Source of the DNA: Cymbomonas tetramitiformis
Taxonomy: Eukaryota > Chlorophyta > Pyramimonadophyceae > Pyramimonadales > Pyramimonadaceae
NCBI GenBank assembly: GCA_001247695.2
Contig: LGRX02025840.1
Location: 1-64,000, forward strand
DNA length: 64,000 bases
Reading direction: 5' to 3'
A model generated the notes under the pieces. That model worked only from the letters and a program-made list of their open reading frames with translations. It was not told the DNA's origin and made no database searches. Both the position numbers and the translations under genes were made by a program. Numbering within the stretch: position 1 is the first letter of the stretch; each line of letters opens with the position of its first letter. Below are positions 46,419-57,431 of the stretch, piece after piece.

Positions 46419-48565
46419 GCCACAACGGCATCTGCCGCCGAGCCGAGCATTCCAGATCGCTGGAGCAGAGTGGGCTTCTGCTGCTCTGCGTGCGCGCTCT
46501 GGTCTGGCCGCAGCTCATCGCCCGCTTCGTTGCAGCCCTCCACGGTGAGGTGCAGACAGTGCGGAGCGGTTTCTGCCAGCAGCCCCTCCGGTCCGACCGT
46601 GTATTCCCGTCGCTGAGCCACCTGCGCCTCGACGTATGCCGATTGCCTATTGGCCCCATCGCCAACCGTCACCTCGATCAGAACCGTGAGCTCGCTCTCA
46701 GCAGGAAGCTTCATGTGGCTGCTGCTATACTTCACCCGTGATGCGCCTTCTGCAGCATCTTCGCGCAGCAATGCCACTCGGCGCACCCCCTGCTTCTTGG
46801 TCGATATCTTCACCGAGATGTCTCGCTTGCTCGGGTTGTGCACGCGCAGCGTGTGTTTCAGGACGGTCCCTGCGCGTCCACGGCCGAGATGCACGGAGCC
46901 CACGGGCGTGACGCGCATCGGGAGCGTCCAGGCCTGGGCGACGACCGTGTAGGCGAGGCGCCACGTGGGCTGCGAGACGCTGTTCGTTGCGAACTCCAGG
47001 TACCCGCGACACTCGTTGAGATGGGCAAGCTGAAGTCGCACCCGCAGCTGAGTGCTCTTGCCAGGCTTGATCGTGACGCCACCCACCGGAGCTCCCTTCA
47101 ATAATGCCACGTGGCTGCCCACAGGGCGGAACTCCAGTGGCAATGTGCCTGGGTTCGTGACCTCGAAGTCTGCGTCGACGCTGGGACGGCTGCCCAGGCA
47201 GCTTGCCAGCTGGTCGTGCTTGAGCGTGAACCGCAGAGCCTTCTGCTTGCAGCGTGCCAACGGCTCCCCCGTGCGCACCGTCATGTGCAGAGTGACCACG
47301 CACTCCCGGTTGATCGTCAGCGGCAGTGCGAACCTCGTCTGATCCTCGGGGGCTGCCGGCAGCTCAGAGGCACCGCGGTGGGTGTAGGTACACCTGACGG
47401 CTGCATGGCAACCCGGGGGAAGTGAGCCCCGGACGGGGGACACGGCCAATGGAGGCGTGTCGTCCACCTTGAAACGGAAGGGTGCCTCCCCCTCGTTGTA
47501 GAGATGGAACGTGATGGACACCTGTTGCCCGGGCTGCGCGCTCGGGAAGGGGGGGAGGGACGCCGCTCCGAGGCTGTTTGGCGCTGCATCCCGGCCATCC
47601 TCGTCCCGGATCTGGAACCGGGGCCGGCGAAAGGTTGCGCGGATATCGAAGCGCTGCAGGTGAGAGGCGCTCCCCATGGCAAGCCACAGGGCGCCCGCCA
47701 GATCGCCCGCCTCGCCAGGGGTTGTCAGGGTGACCTCAAAGACCCCCTCCCCGGCCGAGGAGCACGCGGGTGGGAGGACCAGCTGACGTGGGTTGATGCC
47801 CACCGTCGACGCCCACCGACCGGGGAAGGCGCCGAGCTGGGCCTTGACGAGAACTGGCGCGTCCGTCCGATTCTGTAGGCGGAGAGGGATCTTGACGGCA
47901 TCCCTCTGCTGCAGGGCGCGGAAGGGTGTCAGCACCACGCCGAAGTCCAGTGTGGCGGGTGAGTAGTCGACGTGGAGAGCCTGTATGGATGCCGCGAGAA
48001 CCACGTCCGCAAGCTTCGGGGTGGAGCTGGCATGCCCGGTCCTCGCCGCGTTGACCTCCAGGCGCAGCGCCTGCCGCAGTACACCGTGCGCCACGGAGGA
48101 GTCCACTGCGCACTCCACACGAGCGGTTGCCTTCGCGGCCAGGTGGACGCAGGTGGGCTCCACCCGGATCGCATCGAGTGGGGCGCCCCCGCCAGTGCGA
48201 AGCGCCACAGCAATGGCTTGCTCGGTGTGGTTGGCGATGCAGAGGTGCGCGCAGTGCGTGCCGCTGCCGTGCAGCAGCTTGCCGAGGTTCACGAGAACCG
48301 TCGTCGGAGCCGCGCACACCGCACGCTGCGAGGAGCAATGGAACACGGTGACCCAGCTCTCCGGTGGCGGGCCTCCACCCAGGAGCGCCACCCCTGGGGC
48401 GTCCAGCAGGTTGTCGGGGATGTGCATAGGCCGCCCTGCGGATTGCTGCAGCGCCGCCGCCTCCTTCATGAGCTGCAGCCGTCTGACCTTGCGTGCGCGG
48501 ATGTGACATGCAGCGCGCAGAGTGCTCTGCGCCAGGGTCCGGTGGAAGCCGCGGCACGGGCCAAT
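46337..48565 (-). CDS. Giant gene, ASH/HYDIN-like beta-sandwich exon
   Basis: A 3' splice site (GTGCTGCGCAG, AG at 48567-48566) opens a frame that runs to a TGA at the LINE boundary, about 743 codons. The first ~35 residues are helical and basic (FHRTLAQSTLRAACHIRARK). The rest repeats beta-sandwich signatures of the ASH/MSP/HYDIN kind: SPATLDFGVVLTPF, FHLYNEGEAPFRFKVDD, DADFEVTNPGTLPLEF, and VGSVHLGRGRAGTVLKHTLR followed by VHNPSKRDISVKI. Such domains typically mediate microtubule, cilium or centrosome contacts, or simply act as spacers. The C-terminus (LNQSYPPGAAWAEAVLPVVI) stops where the LINE starts, so the exon may be cut by it or spliced on to the VWA exon. The joining phase upstream is unresolved. 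Confidence 0.65.
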   Translation of the reverse strand: MGPCRGFHRTLAQSTLRAACHIRARKVRRLQLMKEAAALQQSAGRPMHIPDNLLDAPGVALLGGGPPPESWVTVFHCSSQRAVCAAPTTVLVNLGKLLHGSGTHCAHLCIANHTEQAIAVALRTGGGAPLDAIRVEPTCVHLAAKATARVECAVDSSVAHGVLRQALRLEVNAARTGHASSTPKLADVVLAASIQALHVDYSPATLDFGVVLTPFRALQQRDAVKIPLRLQNRTDAPVLVKAQLGAFPGRWASTVGINPRQLVLPPACSSAGEGVFEVTLTTPGEAGDLAGALWLAMGSASHLQRFDIRATFRRPRFQIRDEDGRDAAPNSLGAASLPPFPSAQPGQQVSITFHLYNEGEAPFRFKVDDTPPLAVSPVRGSLPPGCHAAVRCTYTHRGASELPAAPEDQTRFALPLTINRECVVTLHMTVRTGEPLARCKQKALRFTLKHDQLASCLGSRPSVDADFEVTNPGTLPLEFRPVGSHVALLKGAPVGGVTIKPGKSTQLRVRLQLAHLNECRGYLEFATNSVSQPTWRLAYTVVAQAWTLPMRVTPVGSVHLGRGRAGTVLKHTLRVHNPSKRDISVKISTKKQGVRRVALLREDAAEGASRVKYSSSHMKLPAESELTVLIEVTVGDGANRQSAYVEAQVAQRREYTVGPEGLLAETAPHCLHLTVEGCNEAGDELRPDQSAHAEQQKPTLLQRSGMLGSAADAVVACLNQSYPPGAAWAEAVLPVVIAANAV

Positions 48566-48639
48566 CTGCGCAGCACAGCAAAATCCGGCTCGAAGTCAGC
48601 CGCCTTCGCTCACGTGTTTGTCTTGATCAGATGGCCGGT

Positions 48640-49180
48640 ACCTGGTGGTACACACGGATGGGTACATACGGATGGGTGCATACGGATGGGTGCATATGGA
48701 TAGATACATACGGAGGGGTACACACGGATGGGTACACACGGACGGGTACATACGGATGGTACATACGGAGGTGCATACGGAGGGGTACATACGGATGGAT
48801 ACACGGACGGATGTATACGGAGGTACATACGGAGGGTGCATACGGATGGGTACATACGGATGGGTACACACGGATGGGTACATACGGATGGGTACATACG
48901 GATGGGTACATACGGATGGGTACATACGGATGGGTACACAGTACATACGGATGGGTACATACGGATGGTACATACGGATGGGTACATACGGATGGGGATG
49001 GGTACATACGGATGGGTACATACGGATGGGTACATACGGATGGGTACACACGGATGGGTACATACGGATGGGTACATACGGATGGGTACATACGGATGGG
49101 TACGGATGGGTACATACGGATGGGTACATACGGATGGGTACACACGGATGGGTACATACGGATGGGTACACGCTGAACCA
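48640..49180. repeat. 14-bp minisatellite in an intron of the giant gene
   Basis: About 38 units of GTACATACGGATGG with variants (CACACGG, GTGCATACGG, short units) run without interruption. Plus and minus frames are open across it and give repeated YIRMGTYGWVHTDG-like peptides, which are not proteins. It lies between two coding blocks, so it is most likely intronic. Confidence 0.9.
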
Positions 49181-49686
49181 ACGGTACAAGGCCATAAATA
49201 CCTCGGATTATCATTGTGGATCATGAATATAGCAGCTAACCAATATCAGCATGCACACGCGGATTTGCCGTAAACCCCATCTGAGTAGGATAATTATAGA
49301 CTATGCCATGTGCATTCAGATCAGTTGCCTAAATTGCAGTATTGTGCGGCGAAATGCATTTTTTGCAATTAGTTTCCCGCGCGCGTATTGTTGCACTTCA
49401 GCTTCTTTGCCGTGTTTGTTGCTATTCTTTGGAGCAGCAGCTCGGCAGTAATCTTCTCACAGCAGTGAATGTTTTTTATAGTATAAATTGATATACTGTA
49501 ATGTTAGCAACGGTTACATATACAAGTTGTAGAATTTATATAAATGTATATATATATACAATGTATATATACAACGTATATATATATACAATGTATATAT
49601 CAAGTTGATGGTATAAGCAATGGCATAGCATGCATCATGGTACAGAGTGAATAGCAAATCGTAGCACGCATCAATGCTGGGCTCAC
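49181..49686. other. Intron remainder with (TA)n tracts
   Basis: After the minisatellite comes unique AT-rich sequence. Near 49545-49600, three GTATATATATACAATG-type units form a TA-rich tandem. No gene of its own is visible; the nominal open frame into it from the right is the run-on of the exon ending near 49687. Confidence 0.5.
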
Positions 49687-50738
49687 TCCCACCCAGGCAA
49701 AACTCGTCGGATGCCCATCTCACCTGGCCGACATCCAGTAGCGGGTCCAGCACTTGCAGCAGAGGGTCACACTTGGTGTCACCCGCAGTAGCTTCAAGGT
49801 TATCATCCAGGGCAGTGAGCGCCTTTTCCGTGCGGATCCGCAGGGCGTCGTGCAGCCGCGTGGCCGAGACGGCGCGGTGAAGGGCAACAGCGACTGTGGG
49901 GAGCATGGTCTGCATGTGTGACAGCAAGGCTGCGCCCTGCAAGAGGTCGGTCATCATGTCGGGAGTGCGGAGCCCTTGGATGGGCGCATCGTGCAAATTT
50001 CGATCCTCCAGCGCCCTGGTGCCACGTGGAGACTCCGCCTTTGCGAGAAACGCTCTGAGCCCCTCACCAGCTCGCTGCAGAGCCTCCCAGCCCCCGGCCA
50101 GAACCTGCGCCAATGACACGAGTCGCTTCAGCTCAGCGGGGCCGAGTGTGCACGCGGTCCAGCTGTCCTCCCGCAGTGTCTTCCAATGGAGGAGGTGGCA
50201 GGCGTCCAGGGTCTCCCCGATGACGTCTTGACACTCCCTCAGAGCAACGAACATCGCGCCGACTGGCCCACGGTCGGCGTTCTGCTTGTCCCAGTAGTTC
50301 ATGTCATCGGAGAAGGCTTTCTCTGCCGACGTCAGTCGACAGTGCTCCTCCCTCGCCACGTCCTGCTCCGTTTCTCCATCCATTCCGGGGGGAGGCTGTG
50401 GCTTTGATTCGATGGCATCCAAGGATTCACGCAACCGTCGCATATCTGCAAGCATGTACTGGGCAGTGAGTTGTGGGTGAGCCCTTCCAGATTCTATCGG
50501 CTGGGGAGATCCCTCTTGAGATGGCGCGACGTCAGCAGAGCATTCCTTGGACGTCTTGGACTTCGGGTGCAACTGCTGGAAAGCCTTGCCACAAGCTTGG
50601 GCCATATGATGTGCTGCAGCAATTGAGAGCTGGACAGCAGATTGTGTGTGACCCTTCGTCTTCGGGAGCCACCGTTGGTAAGGTTCAGCACAGATCCTGA
50701 GCTTTAAATGATGATGCGCGAAGTCTGCGGTAGAATTA
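49687..50738 (-). CDS. Giant gene, helical linker exon
   Basis: The open frame runs from about 50738 to a likely donor (GGGA|GTGAGC) at 49687. It starts KLRICAEPYQRWLPKTKGHT after a short AT-rich interval ending TACCGCAG, a plausible 3' splice site. The ~345 residues are mainly amphipathic helix (QLSIAAAHHMAQACGKAFQQ, MLADMRRLRESLDAIESK, MNYWDKQNADRGPVGAMFV), as in the helical stalk or linker of midasin. The donor phase does not match the acceptor at 48565, so one junction is misplaced or a small exon is missed. No catalytic motif. Confidence 0.6.
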
Positions 50739-53700
50739 TTTTCCATGATGTGCAACTAACAGACAATCCAAAGACACCGCAAATTTTGCCTCGAAGGAAG
50801 CAGCGTCCCGGCTGCTGGGGCCCATGCGTATCGCAAAAGAAGCTGGGTTCGAGACGATGCAGAGCATTCTCGCTGGCCTTGGGAACTCTGATTTGCGCTG
50901 CGTGACCCGATCGTTGATCGAGGGGAAGTCATCTTGCTGGCAGCAGTTTTCCGTCGCTATCAGATACCCCCCGTCGTCGCAGACGGCGTCCATGCCAAGT
51001 TTGGACAACACCTCGAGATAGTACGCCTGGGATTTTTGGTCGGCTGAGAACTGGGGAATGGGCGACGTGCAGCAAGAGAAGCGCTCTTTGACGCGTATCC
51101 TCAACGAAGAAGGCAATCTCTGGTCGATGGATGGCGTCATTGCAGCCAGATCCAGCATGCAGCGTACGTACATCGGATCGAATATGCACTGTTCAGGGGA
51201 GCCCTCCTGGGCGGTACCATGCTGCCACGCGCTGCATAGGAAACTCTCAAGCGCTGCTTCCGCGTCCTTGATTGATGCGGTGTACCTCTCGTGATCCCGA
51301 GCATATTCAGCCATTCTCCTCTCACGGCTGCGCTTCATCTCCTGCACCCTCTTTCTCGTATTTGTGATCAAGCTTCTTATGCGCCAGACTCGCATCCTTG
51401 CGCGCGCCTCGCACAGATTCGTGCAATGCGCCTTCCAGCGCTCCCTCGTGGGGGCCAAGGGCGCCTGCATCACAGCCTTCCCTCGGTCCGCCTCGTTGCA
51501 GCCCTCTGTTAGCGCCGCCTCAAACGTAGCCTGAACCTTCCTACGTGCTATGTCCAACGCGGTGCCCTCAGAGCCGCACAAGCGGTCGAGCGCTCCTCGC
51601 AGCGTCGCCGTCATCATCTTCTCGTCCGCAATCTGCGTAGATAGAACTGCCTCGACCTCTTCAACATAGGCCTGGCACAACTGAAGGCCGTCACTCACGC
51701 TGATGACCTCCTCGCCGGGGCACACAGCATATAGCCACGATGCCACGGAGGACACGTCGCGCATGCCCGTCAGTAACAGCCGCACAGCTAAGCCTAGCTC
51801 GCCCAATGTGGCACTCGCGGCGCCCTCGTCCGCAGCAGTGATCGACGCTTCCGTCGACAGCGAGGTTCTCAACGCTTCCGCCAGCAAGCGCTTCACCGCA
51901 TGAGGTCTGACGAGGGCGTCCCTGACACGCAGTGCATCCGCTTTCTGTGGCCGTGGTGAAACATCGCGATCATGTGGCTCAGCCCCAGGACAGACCTCCA
52001 TATCCATCGCCAGGGCAGTTCCTCTCTCAACGACGTCGTTGACGCTATTGGGTGTAGCAGTTGCAATGGTGATGCCACAGAGGGCGTCGAGGAAGTGTTT
52101 GGCTACTAGCTGGGCCAGGGTGCGCAAGCGGTGACCAACCGTGCGTCCCAGCTCACCGCTGTTGCGCGTTGACCCCCGGTGCGCTCGGAGCTGCGCCGCC
52201 AAGGCCTCCACGCAGGCGCGCAGGTTGTCCACTGCACCCGCGCACTCCGCTCGGTTCACAGCGGAGATCTCCACCGCCGGGCACTGTGCGAAAGTCTCTA
52301 GTGCGCCCACGGTACACATCATTGCGCGCCGCTCATCTGTGCTTGGCCCCATCAGCGGCGCCGCGGACGATGACGGCCTTCGGTGAGTTGGCACGAAGGC
52401 GTGCGCGGTATCTGAACCCCAAGTGGCGGAGGCGCCGCGCCCAATGGGCACGGACTCCACCAGTGCACTCAGACCCCCCACCAGCAAGCGCAGCAGGTAC
52501 GAGCAAGGGAGGAAGTGGCTGCTGAAGCCCTCCAGGTCAGCATCAATCTGGTTCAGCAGATGGGCAGGGTTGCCGTTGTACCCTCGGAGTAGCAGCTCGG
52601 GCAGCTCCCGGAGGCTGTGCGCCATCATCCCAGAGAGCAGCCGGAACGCCTTCAGAAGCTGGTGCAGCTCCGCCTCGTCGTTGCACAAGGGTGGGATCGC
52701 CGCGAGCTGCGGCAGTAGGCGCTCCTCGTGTGCCTCGAACAGCCCTGCTGCGCCCTGCTGCAGCGCTGTGTGCCGCCCCGCCGTGAGCACGCAGCGCGCC
52801 CCGAAGCACTCGAGCCGCTGCAGCGAAGCTTGCAGCACCGCCCCGGCGTCGCCCAGCCCCGCCCTCGTGAGCTGATGGCGTTTTTCTGCGAGCCCCTCCA
52901 GCAGCTCCACCACTCGGTCCGCCGCTGTAAGCACTGCGTGTGCCGGAGACGAGGCCAGCGAGGCGGCGATCATGCTCTCCAGGTGATCCCCCAGCGGCCC
53001 CGCCGCCTCGCCGAGCGAGACCACCGCTTCGCTCAGCGGGATGCCTCCCGCCAGCACGGTCTGCACCGCCTGCCCGAGGGCCGGATGCAGCACCGCCTGC
53101 ATGCTGTTGTGAAAGGCGTGCAAGCCGATGCGCGCCAGCTGGCACACCCGGCTCAGGGCCCGCACAAAGTCGTGCTTGGGGTCCAGCTTGCGCAGCGCGT
53201 CCTCCAGGTCCCGCACCCGGCGCAGCCACACTTCGGGGGTACGCGCCGCTCGCACATGCGTGCCATGGATCAGGCTGTTGGTGAGCGCCTCGTGCAGATC
53301 TTGGCCGAGGGAGTCCGGCGATCTGGTCCACAGGCCTCGCTGGCGGTGGCAGATATCAGGGTCCGCGATGCTTACCAGCTTCAACTGCGCCGCCATCTCG
53401 GCTGCGCGGCTGACGCTCTGACGCAGGTCTGCACACACTCTTTCCTCCTTGACACGCATCGCTGTTTCACGCTCGCGTCGCAGTTCGTCCAACTTCGCAC
53501 GCACGTGATTTAGATCCATATCAAAGTGGCCCCGACTCTGACGTTGTGTCCACCTGTCGATCTCTAAATCAATCTTCCGAACCTGGCAGGCATGATGCTG
53601 CTCCGTTCCGCCACCGAGGCGCATCCTGGAGCCGAGCACTCGATCCACGGATGCTGGCAGCTCACGGCAAGCGCAGTCCAATACGCGCAGCAGGCACAGG

Positions 53701-56700
53701 GCCGTCGCGGCCTGGTGCTGCGGCCAGGTGTCCGCCTTGAGGCCGCACAGGCCGAGCAGGGCAGGACCGTCGGTGCGTGTTCCCAGCCTCTGCAGGGTGC
53801 CCTGGGCCGCCGCAACAGCGCTCTGGCAATCTAGCACCGGTCGACTACGCCCGTTCACATCCAGGGTGAAGGCCCAAAGCCCCCCTGAGTGGAGATCTGC
53901 TGGCGCCTCAGCTGACCCCGGCGCTGGCCCTGCTGCATGCAGTGCCGCCTCGTCCATGTCCTGCAGCTGCCAGATCAGGCCGCGCGTCGCAGGAAAGGTG
54001 AGGAGCAGCACATCGGCCGGGGTGAGCAGCGGCGGCTCCACGGCACAGGGCACACCCTTGAGCGCACCTTGCAAGCGTGCGCGCAGCGTGTGCTGCCACG
54101 CGCCCACCCCCTCCACAGCCGCGCATAAGCTGAGGGCACTGGGGGGCTTGTCTGGGCCGATGCAGGCCGCCCGACAAACCTGAGCAGCCAACGAGTGATC
54201 GCCCACGCGCTCTGGGCTTTTTGCCAGCAAAGCTGAGCGGGCGAGGGCATACTCCTCGAGCACCGCAGGGAGCACCCTCCTCGCCTGCTCCACTATGCCG
54301 TTGCCCCCCGTCCCCCGCGCGGGCTCTGCGACCAGCAGCGCCCCTGCCAGGTCGTCTGACAATACTGCGCAAAGCTCCTGAGCATGGCCCCATACCCGTG
54401 CTGCCCGCCCTGGCCCTGCGCCCGACTGTGACTCGGCAGGCACACTCTCCATCAGCGCGATTCGTTCCAAGCACGCCAGTAGAGCCTTCCAGGTGCCCAT
54501 GGCGACAGAATCGCATAGCAGCTCCGCGCACAGCCGCGCCGAGGCGTGAGGGGGGCCACCGCCTTGATCGGGTGCGCCCGCCGGCTTTGCTGCGACCTCC
54601 AGCGCACGAACGCGTTGCCGAATGTCGTGCATGCCTGGTGGGTCCTCCGGCATCACCCTTCCACCAGGCCGGCCGTCAGCACCGCAGGCGGACTCCCGAT
54701 CCACCGGGTGCGCCCACATGCATTCCGGCACCTCCACCGTCAGCAGCGCCGCCTGCTCGCACTCTGGGCTTTTTTCGCGCAGGAGCGTCCGGAGCAGGTC
54801 CGGGTCTTGGGTGTGCTGCTTGTACTCCCGCAGCGCCTGCCGCACCCGAGCCTCTCGCAGCTGCGCCTGCCGCACCGCCAGCTCGTTGACTCCCGCAGGG
54901 TCCTCACCGGCCAGCAAGTCCAACGGCCTCCGCACCGCCACCAGCAGCTCCCGCACAGCGTTGATCACAGGATGCGGGAGCGGCTGCAGCGACCGGCATT
55001 CTTCCAGCAGGGCTCGCAGGCGGCTTTCCATGGCCTCCAGCTGCCGCCGCCATGCGCCCATGCGAAGACCTTCCTCGTCCACCACTGGTGCCGGCACCGT
55101 GTTGACAGCAGCCGGCTTGAGCGGCTTGGACGCGCGGTCATCACACGGAGCGCGGAGGGCCCCCTGGTTGAGCAGTGCCTCCATTCCACGGAGAGCGGCA
55201 TCGAAGGCTGCCCGTATACGGACCGTCATGTCATGAAGGCGCGCGTCACACTCGACAGGCATCACATGCTCGAGCACACGGCCCATCTCCGCTCGATAAT
55301 GCTGCAGCTGTGAGCAATCCGGGGCGCCCTCGGCGAGCCTCACGTCGACCACATGCTGCGCGCCGTGCTCCCGCACCTCGAGGCTGCGCGTGAGGGCCAT
55401 GTGCATCTCCCGCAGGGTTGCAAAACTGGCATCCACCTCCTCCGGTGTCAGCCACGTGAGGCCCTGCCGCACTGCCAGCACCGTCACCAGTTGAATCGCC
55501 CGCAGTGACGCCCACAGCCCATCCCGGTGCGCGCGGATTCCTTCCGCGGATGATGTCACGAGCACCGCATCCGCCTGCCGCAGGGCTATCTCGAGGAAAG
55601 CGGACGCCGGCATGCCAACCCGCAGCTGCAACGCGCGGTCGTGCACCTCCACAGCAGCCGCAGCGCTCCTCGGCTGCAACGCCCGCAGCGCGGTCTCCAC
55701 CTCGGCGTCGAGCCGGCTCATGGCGCGCGCGGCAGCGTGTCCGCCGCTCGTCGCGGAGAGGCACGCGGCCTGGCAAACGTCCTCGATATCCTCCCATCGC
55801 TCATGCATCTCGGACATGCGCTCCAGGTTACACGTGGCATCCGCGGCCAGCTGCAGCACTGCCTCTGCCACCCGAAGCGTCGCCAGGGCCCCATGCTCTG
55901 CGGCCTCAGCGGGAGCTCGCAGGGCCCCATGCGCCTGCAGCAACTCGGCGTGCACTCGGGTAGCATCCTCCGCCGCCTCGCGGGGACCCCACGCCACCCC
56001 AGGAGATATTGACACCGAGGACGCGCAGGAGCGCATGGATGCGCCTACTGACATTGGACGCTTCTGATGGCGATCACGTTTCTGCTGCTTCTGCTGCACA
56101 TAGTCGACCAGCGCGGAGAAGCAGGCCCTCACCACCGCCTCGTCCGCCGCCCTGTCTCCCAGTCTTCCCCCTGATGGCAGGCTGATGCCGCAGCCACGTG
56201 TATCGGCTGGCAGACACCGCTCGAAGTACTGCATCTGAATGTGGTCAGTGCGGTCTACCATGCACTCACGCTGCACACTCTTGCACCAAGCATCGTGCCA
56301 CCTGTCTGTGCCCTCCCCGTCGGGCGCGCACACGTACGCAGTGACAGTGACAAGTAGACCCGTCTCCTCTCGCTCCACGAGCAGCAGCGCCAGGGTTGAC
56401 CGCATGTGGGCCTTCACCACCTCCGGCTCGCGGTCGTACAGCGCCCACAACTCAAAGCTCCCGGGCAGAAGGACGGTGGGGAGTGCTCCTGGGGGTCGCT
56501 GCGATGCCGTGGAGAAAAACCGGAAGCGGGAGATGCGTCGCGCCACTGAGCCGAGCGCCGGGCTGAGAAGCAGTCCTCCCCATAGCTTTGCCAGCGGATG
56601 CTGCAGCTGGGGCCGGCTCAAGTTCTGGAGCTCCCGGGCAAAGTCGGCGTCCGCTGCCGCCACAACGCGCACCTCGGGCGGATCAATCGGCGAGCCGTCC

Positions 56701-57431
56701 GAGGGCGCACACGCCTGCATCCACGCCAGCAAGGCATTCCCTGCTGCCTCATTGCCCAGAATCTCTGCCTGGATAACTGCTTGCTGTAGCAGGCGCATAT
56801 CGGAGGACTGCTCCAGCTCCCGAGCGGCGTGCAGGGCCTCTGCAACGGCGCGCCCGACCTTCTCCCAGTGCGAGGCGGGCCCGGCTGTAGTCATCTCCAC
56901 CTCCTCGCTCAGTGCTTGTGGCACCGTCATCATTGTGTGCCGCCGCGCCTCACTGTTCTCTGCTTGCTGATCCTGGGGTTGACACTTCGTCTCACTGTTC
57001 TCTGCTTGCTGATCCTGGGGTTGACACTCCGCCTCTCCTTTGTAATGCTGTATGTCCTCGTTCCTACCCCACGGCGCCCATGATGGCACCTTAAACCAGG
57101 TTGTCCCGCCTTTCTCCTCGCATTGCAGCTCAGCCTTTCCTCCCTCCGTGCGGGCTGCCAAGACTGATTGGTCTACCCGTAGCACTGCCATGCACTCGTT
57201 GAGCTGGGCCATCAGAGCCTGCAGTGTCTGCACTGCACAGCTTGCGCATCTAGCCACGTCCATCGCGTGGGCTGTGCTTGCCGTGAGCGCCCCCGCGATG
57301 ACGGCCTGCTGGCCACTCCCACGGGAAGCCGGCAGGTGACGTGGCAGACGCAGAGCGCCCTCCCACAACAGCGCGGCAGCCTGCAGCCAGAGCATATATC
57401 TTCCAAAAGATTTTGCGGCCCGCAGTTGCAA
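50736..57431 (-). CDS. Giant gene, long linker exon
   Basis: A single open frame of 2231 codons. Conserved coding probably begins inside it, near SFGRYMLWLQAAALLWEGAL, because the first residues fall in an inverted-repeat element. It is rich in Ala, Leu, Arg and Glu and almost wholly alpha-helical, with coiled-coil-like stretches (AQLNECMAVLRVDQSVLAAR, KLDELRRERETAMRVKEERV, RIRSLITNTRKRVQEMKRSR). Two tandem copies of a short SETKCQPQDQQAEN-type peptide lie near residue 150 (a 42-bp duplication at ~56955-57037). No enzyme motif was found. Length and character fit the linker that in midasin connects the AAA ring with the C-terminal part. The 3' end joins the next exon through a very short intron near 50740-50790. 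Confidence 0.65.
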   Translation of the reverse strand: MQLRAAKSFGRYMLWLQAAALLWEGALRLPRHLPASRGSGQQAVIAGALTASTAHAMDVARCASCAVQTLQALMAQLNECMAVLRVDQSVLAARTEGGKAELQCEEKGGTTWFKVPSWAPWGRNEDIQHYKGEAECQPQDQQAENSETKCQPQDQQAENSEARRHTMMTVPQALSEEVEMTTAGPASHWEKVGRAVAEALHAARELEQSSDMRLLQQAVIQAEILGNEAAGNALLAWMQACAPSDGSPIDPPEVRVVAAADADFARELQNLSRPQLQHPLAKLWGGLLLSPALGSVARRISRFRFFSTASQRPPGALPTVLLPGSFELWALYDREPEVVKAHMRSTLALLLVEREETGLLVTVTAYVCAPDGEGTDRWHDAWCKSVQRECMVDRTDHIQMQYFERCLPADTRGCGISLPSGGRLGDRAADEAVVRACFSALVDYVQQKQQKRDRHQKRPMSVGASMRSCASSVSISPGVAWGPREAAEDATRVHAELLQAHGALRAPAEAAEHGALATLRVAEAVLQLAADATCNLERMSEMHERWEDIEDVCQAACLSATSGGHAAARAMSRLDAEVETALRALQPRSAAAAVEVHDRALQLRVGMPASAFLEIALRQADAVLVTSSAEGIRAHRDGLWASLRAIQLVTVLAVRQGLTWLTPEEVDASFATLREMHMALTRSLEVREHGAQHVVDVRLAEGAPDCSQLQHYRAEMGRVLEHVMPVECDARLHDMTVRIRAAFDAALRGMEALLNQGALRAPCDDRASKPLKPAAVNTVPAPVVDEEGLRMGAWRRQLEAMESRLRALLEECRSLQPLPHPVINAVRELLVAVRRPLDLLAGEDPAGVNELAVRQAQLREARVRQALREYKQHTQDPDLLRTLLREKSPECEQAALLTVEVPECMWAHPVDRESACGADGRPGGRVMPEDPPGMHDIRQRVRALEVAAKPAGAPDQGGGPPHASARLCAELLCDSVAMGTWKALLACLERIALMESVPAESQSGAGPGRAARVWGHAQELCAVLSDDLAGALLVAEPARGTGGNGIVEQARRVLPAVLEEYALARSALLAKSPERVGDHSLAAQVCRAACIGPDKPPSALSLCAAVEGVGAWQHTLRARLQGALKGVPCAVEPPLLTPADVLLLTFPATRGLIWQLQDMDEAALHAAGPAPGSAEAPADLHSGGLWAFTLDVNGRSRPVLDCQSAVAAAQGTLQRLGTRTDGPALLGLCGLKADTWPQHQAATALCLLRVLDCACRELPASVDRVLGSRMRLGGGTEQHHACQVRKIDLEIDRWTQRQSRGHFDMDLNHVRAKLDELRRERETAMRVKEERVCADLRQSVSRAAEMAAQLKLVSIADPDICHRQRGLWTRSPDSLGQDLHEALTNSLIHGTHVRAARTPEVWLRRVRDLEDALRKLDPKHDFVRALSRVCQLARIGLHAFHNSMQAVLHPALGQAVQTVLAGGIPLSEAVVSLGEAAGPLGDHLESMIAASLASSPAHAVLTAADRVVELLEGLAEKRHQLTRAGLGDAGAVLQASLQRLECFGARCVLTAGRHTALQQGAAGLFEAHEERLLPQLAAIPPLCNDEAELHQLLKAFRLLSGMMAHSLRELPELLLRGYNGNPAHLLNQIDADLEGFSSHFLPCSYLLRLLVGGLSALVESVPIGRGASATWGSDTAHAFVPTHRRPSSSAAPLMGPSTDERRAMMCTVGALETFAQCPAVEISAVNRAECAGAVDNLRACVEALAAQLRAHRGSTRNSGELGRTVGHRLRTLAQLVAKHFLDALCGITIATATPNSVNDVVERGTALAMDMEVCPGAEPHDRDVSPRPQKADALRVRDALVRPHAVKRLLAEALRTSLSTEASITAADEGAASATLGELGLAVRLLLTGMRDVSSVASWLYAVCPGEEVISVSDGLQLCQAYVEEVEAVLSTQIADEKMMTATLRGALDRLCGSEGTALDIARRKVQATFEAALTEGCNEADRGKAVMQAPLAPTRERWKAHCTNLCEARARMRVWRIRSLITNTRKRVQEMKRSRERRMAEYARDHERYTASIKDAEAALESFLCSAWQHGTAQEGSPEQCIFDPMYVRCMLDLAAMTPSIDQRLPSSLRIRVKERFSCCTSPIPQFSADQKSQAYYLEVLSKLGMDAVCDDGGYLIATENCCQQDDFPSINDRVTQRKSEFPRPARMLCIVSNPASFAIRMGPSSRDAASFEAKFAVSLDCLLVAHHGK

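Noticed and set aside
48493..49273. Long Tyr/Met/Trp-rich frames on both strands
   Set aside because: Translations of the 14-bp minisatellite, not proteins.
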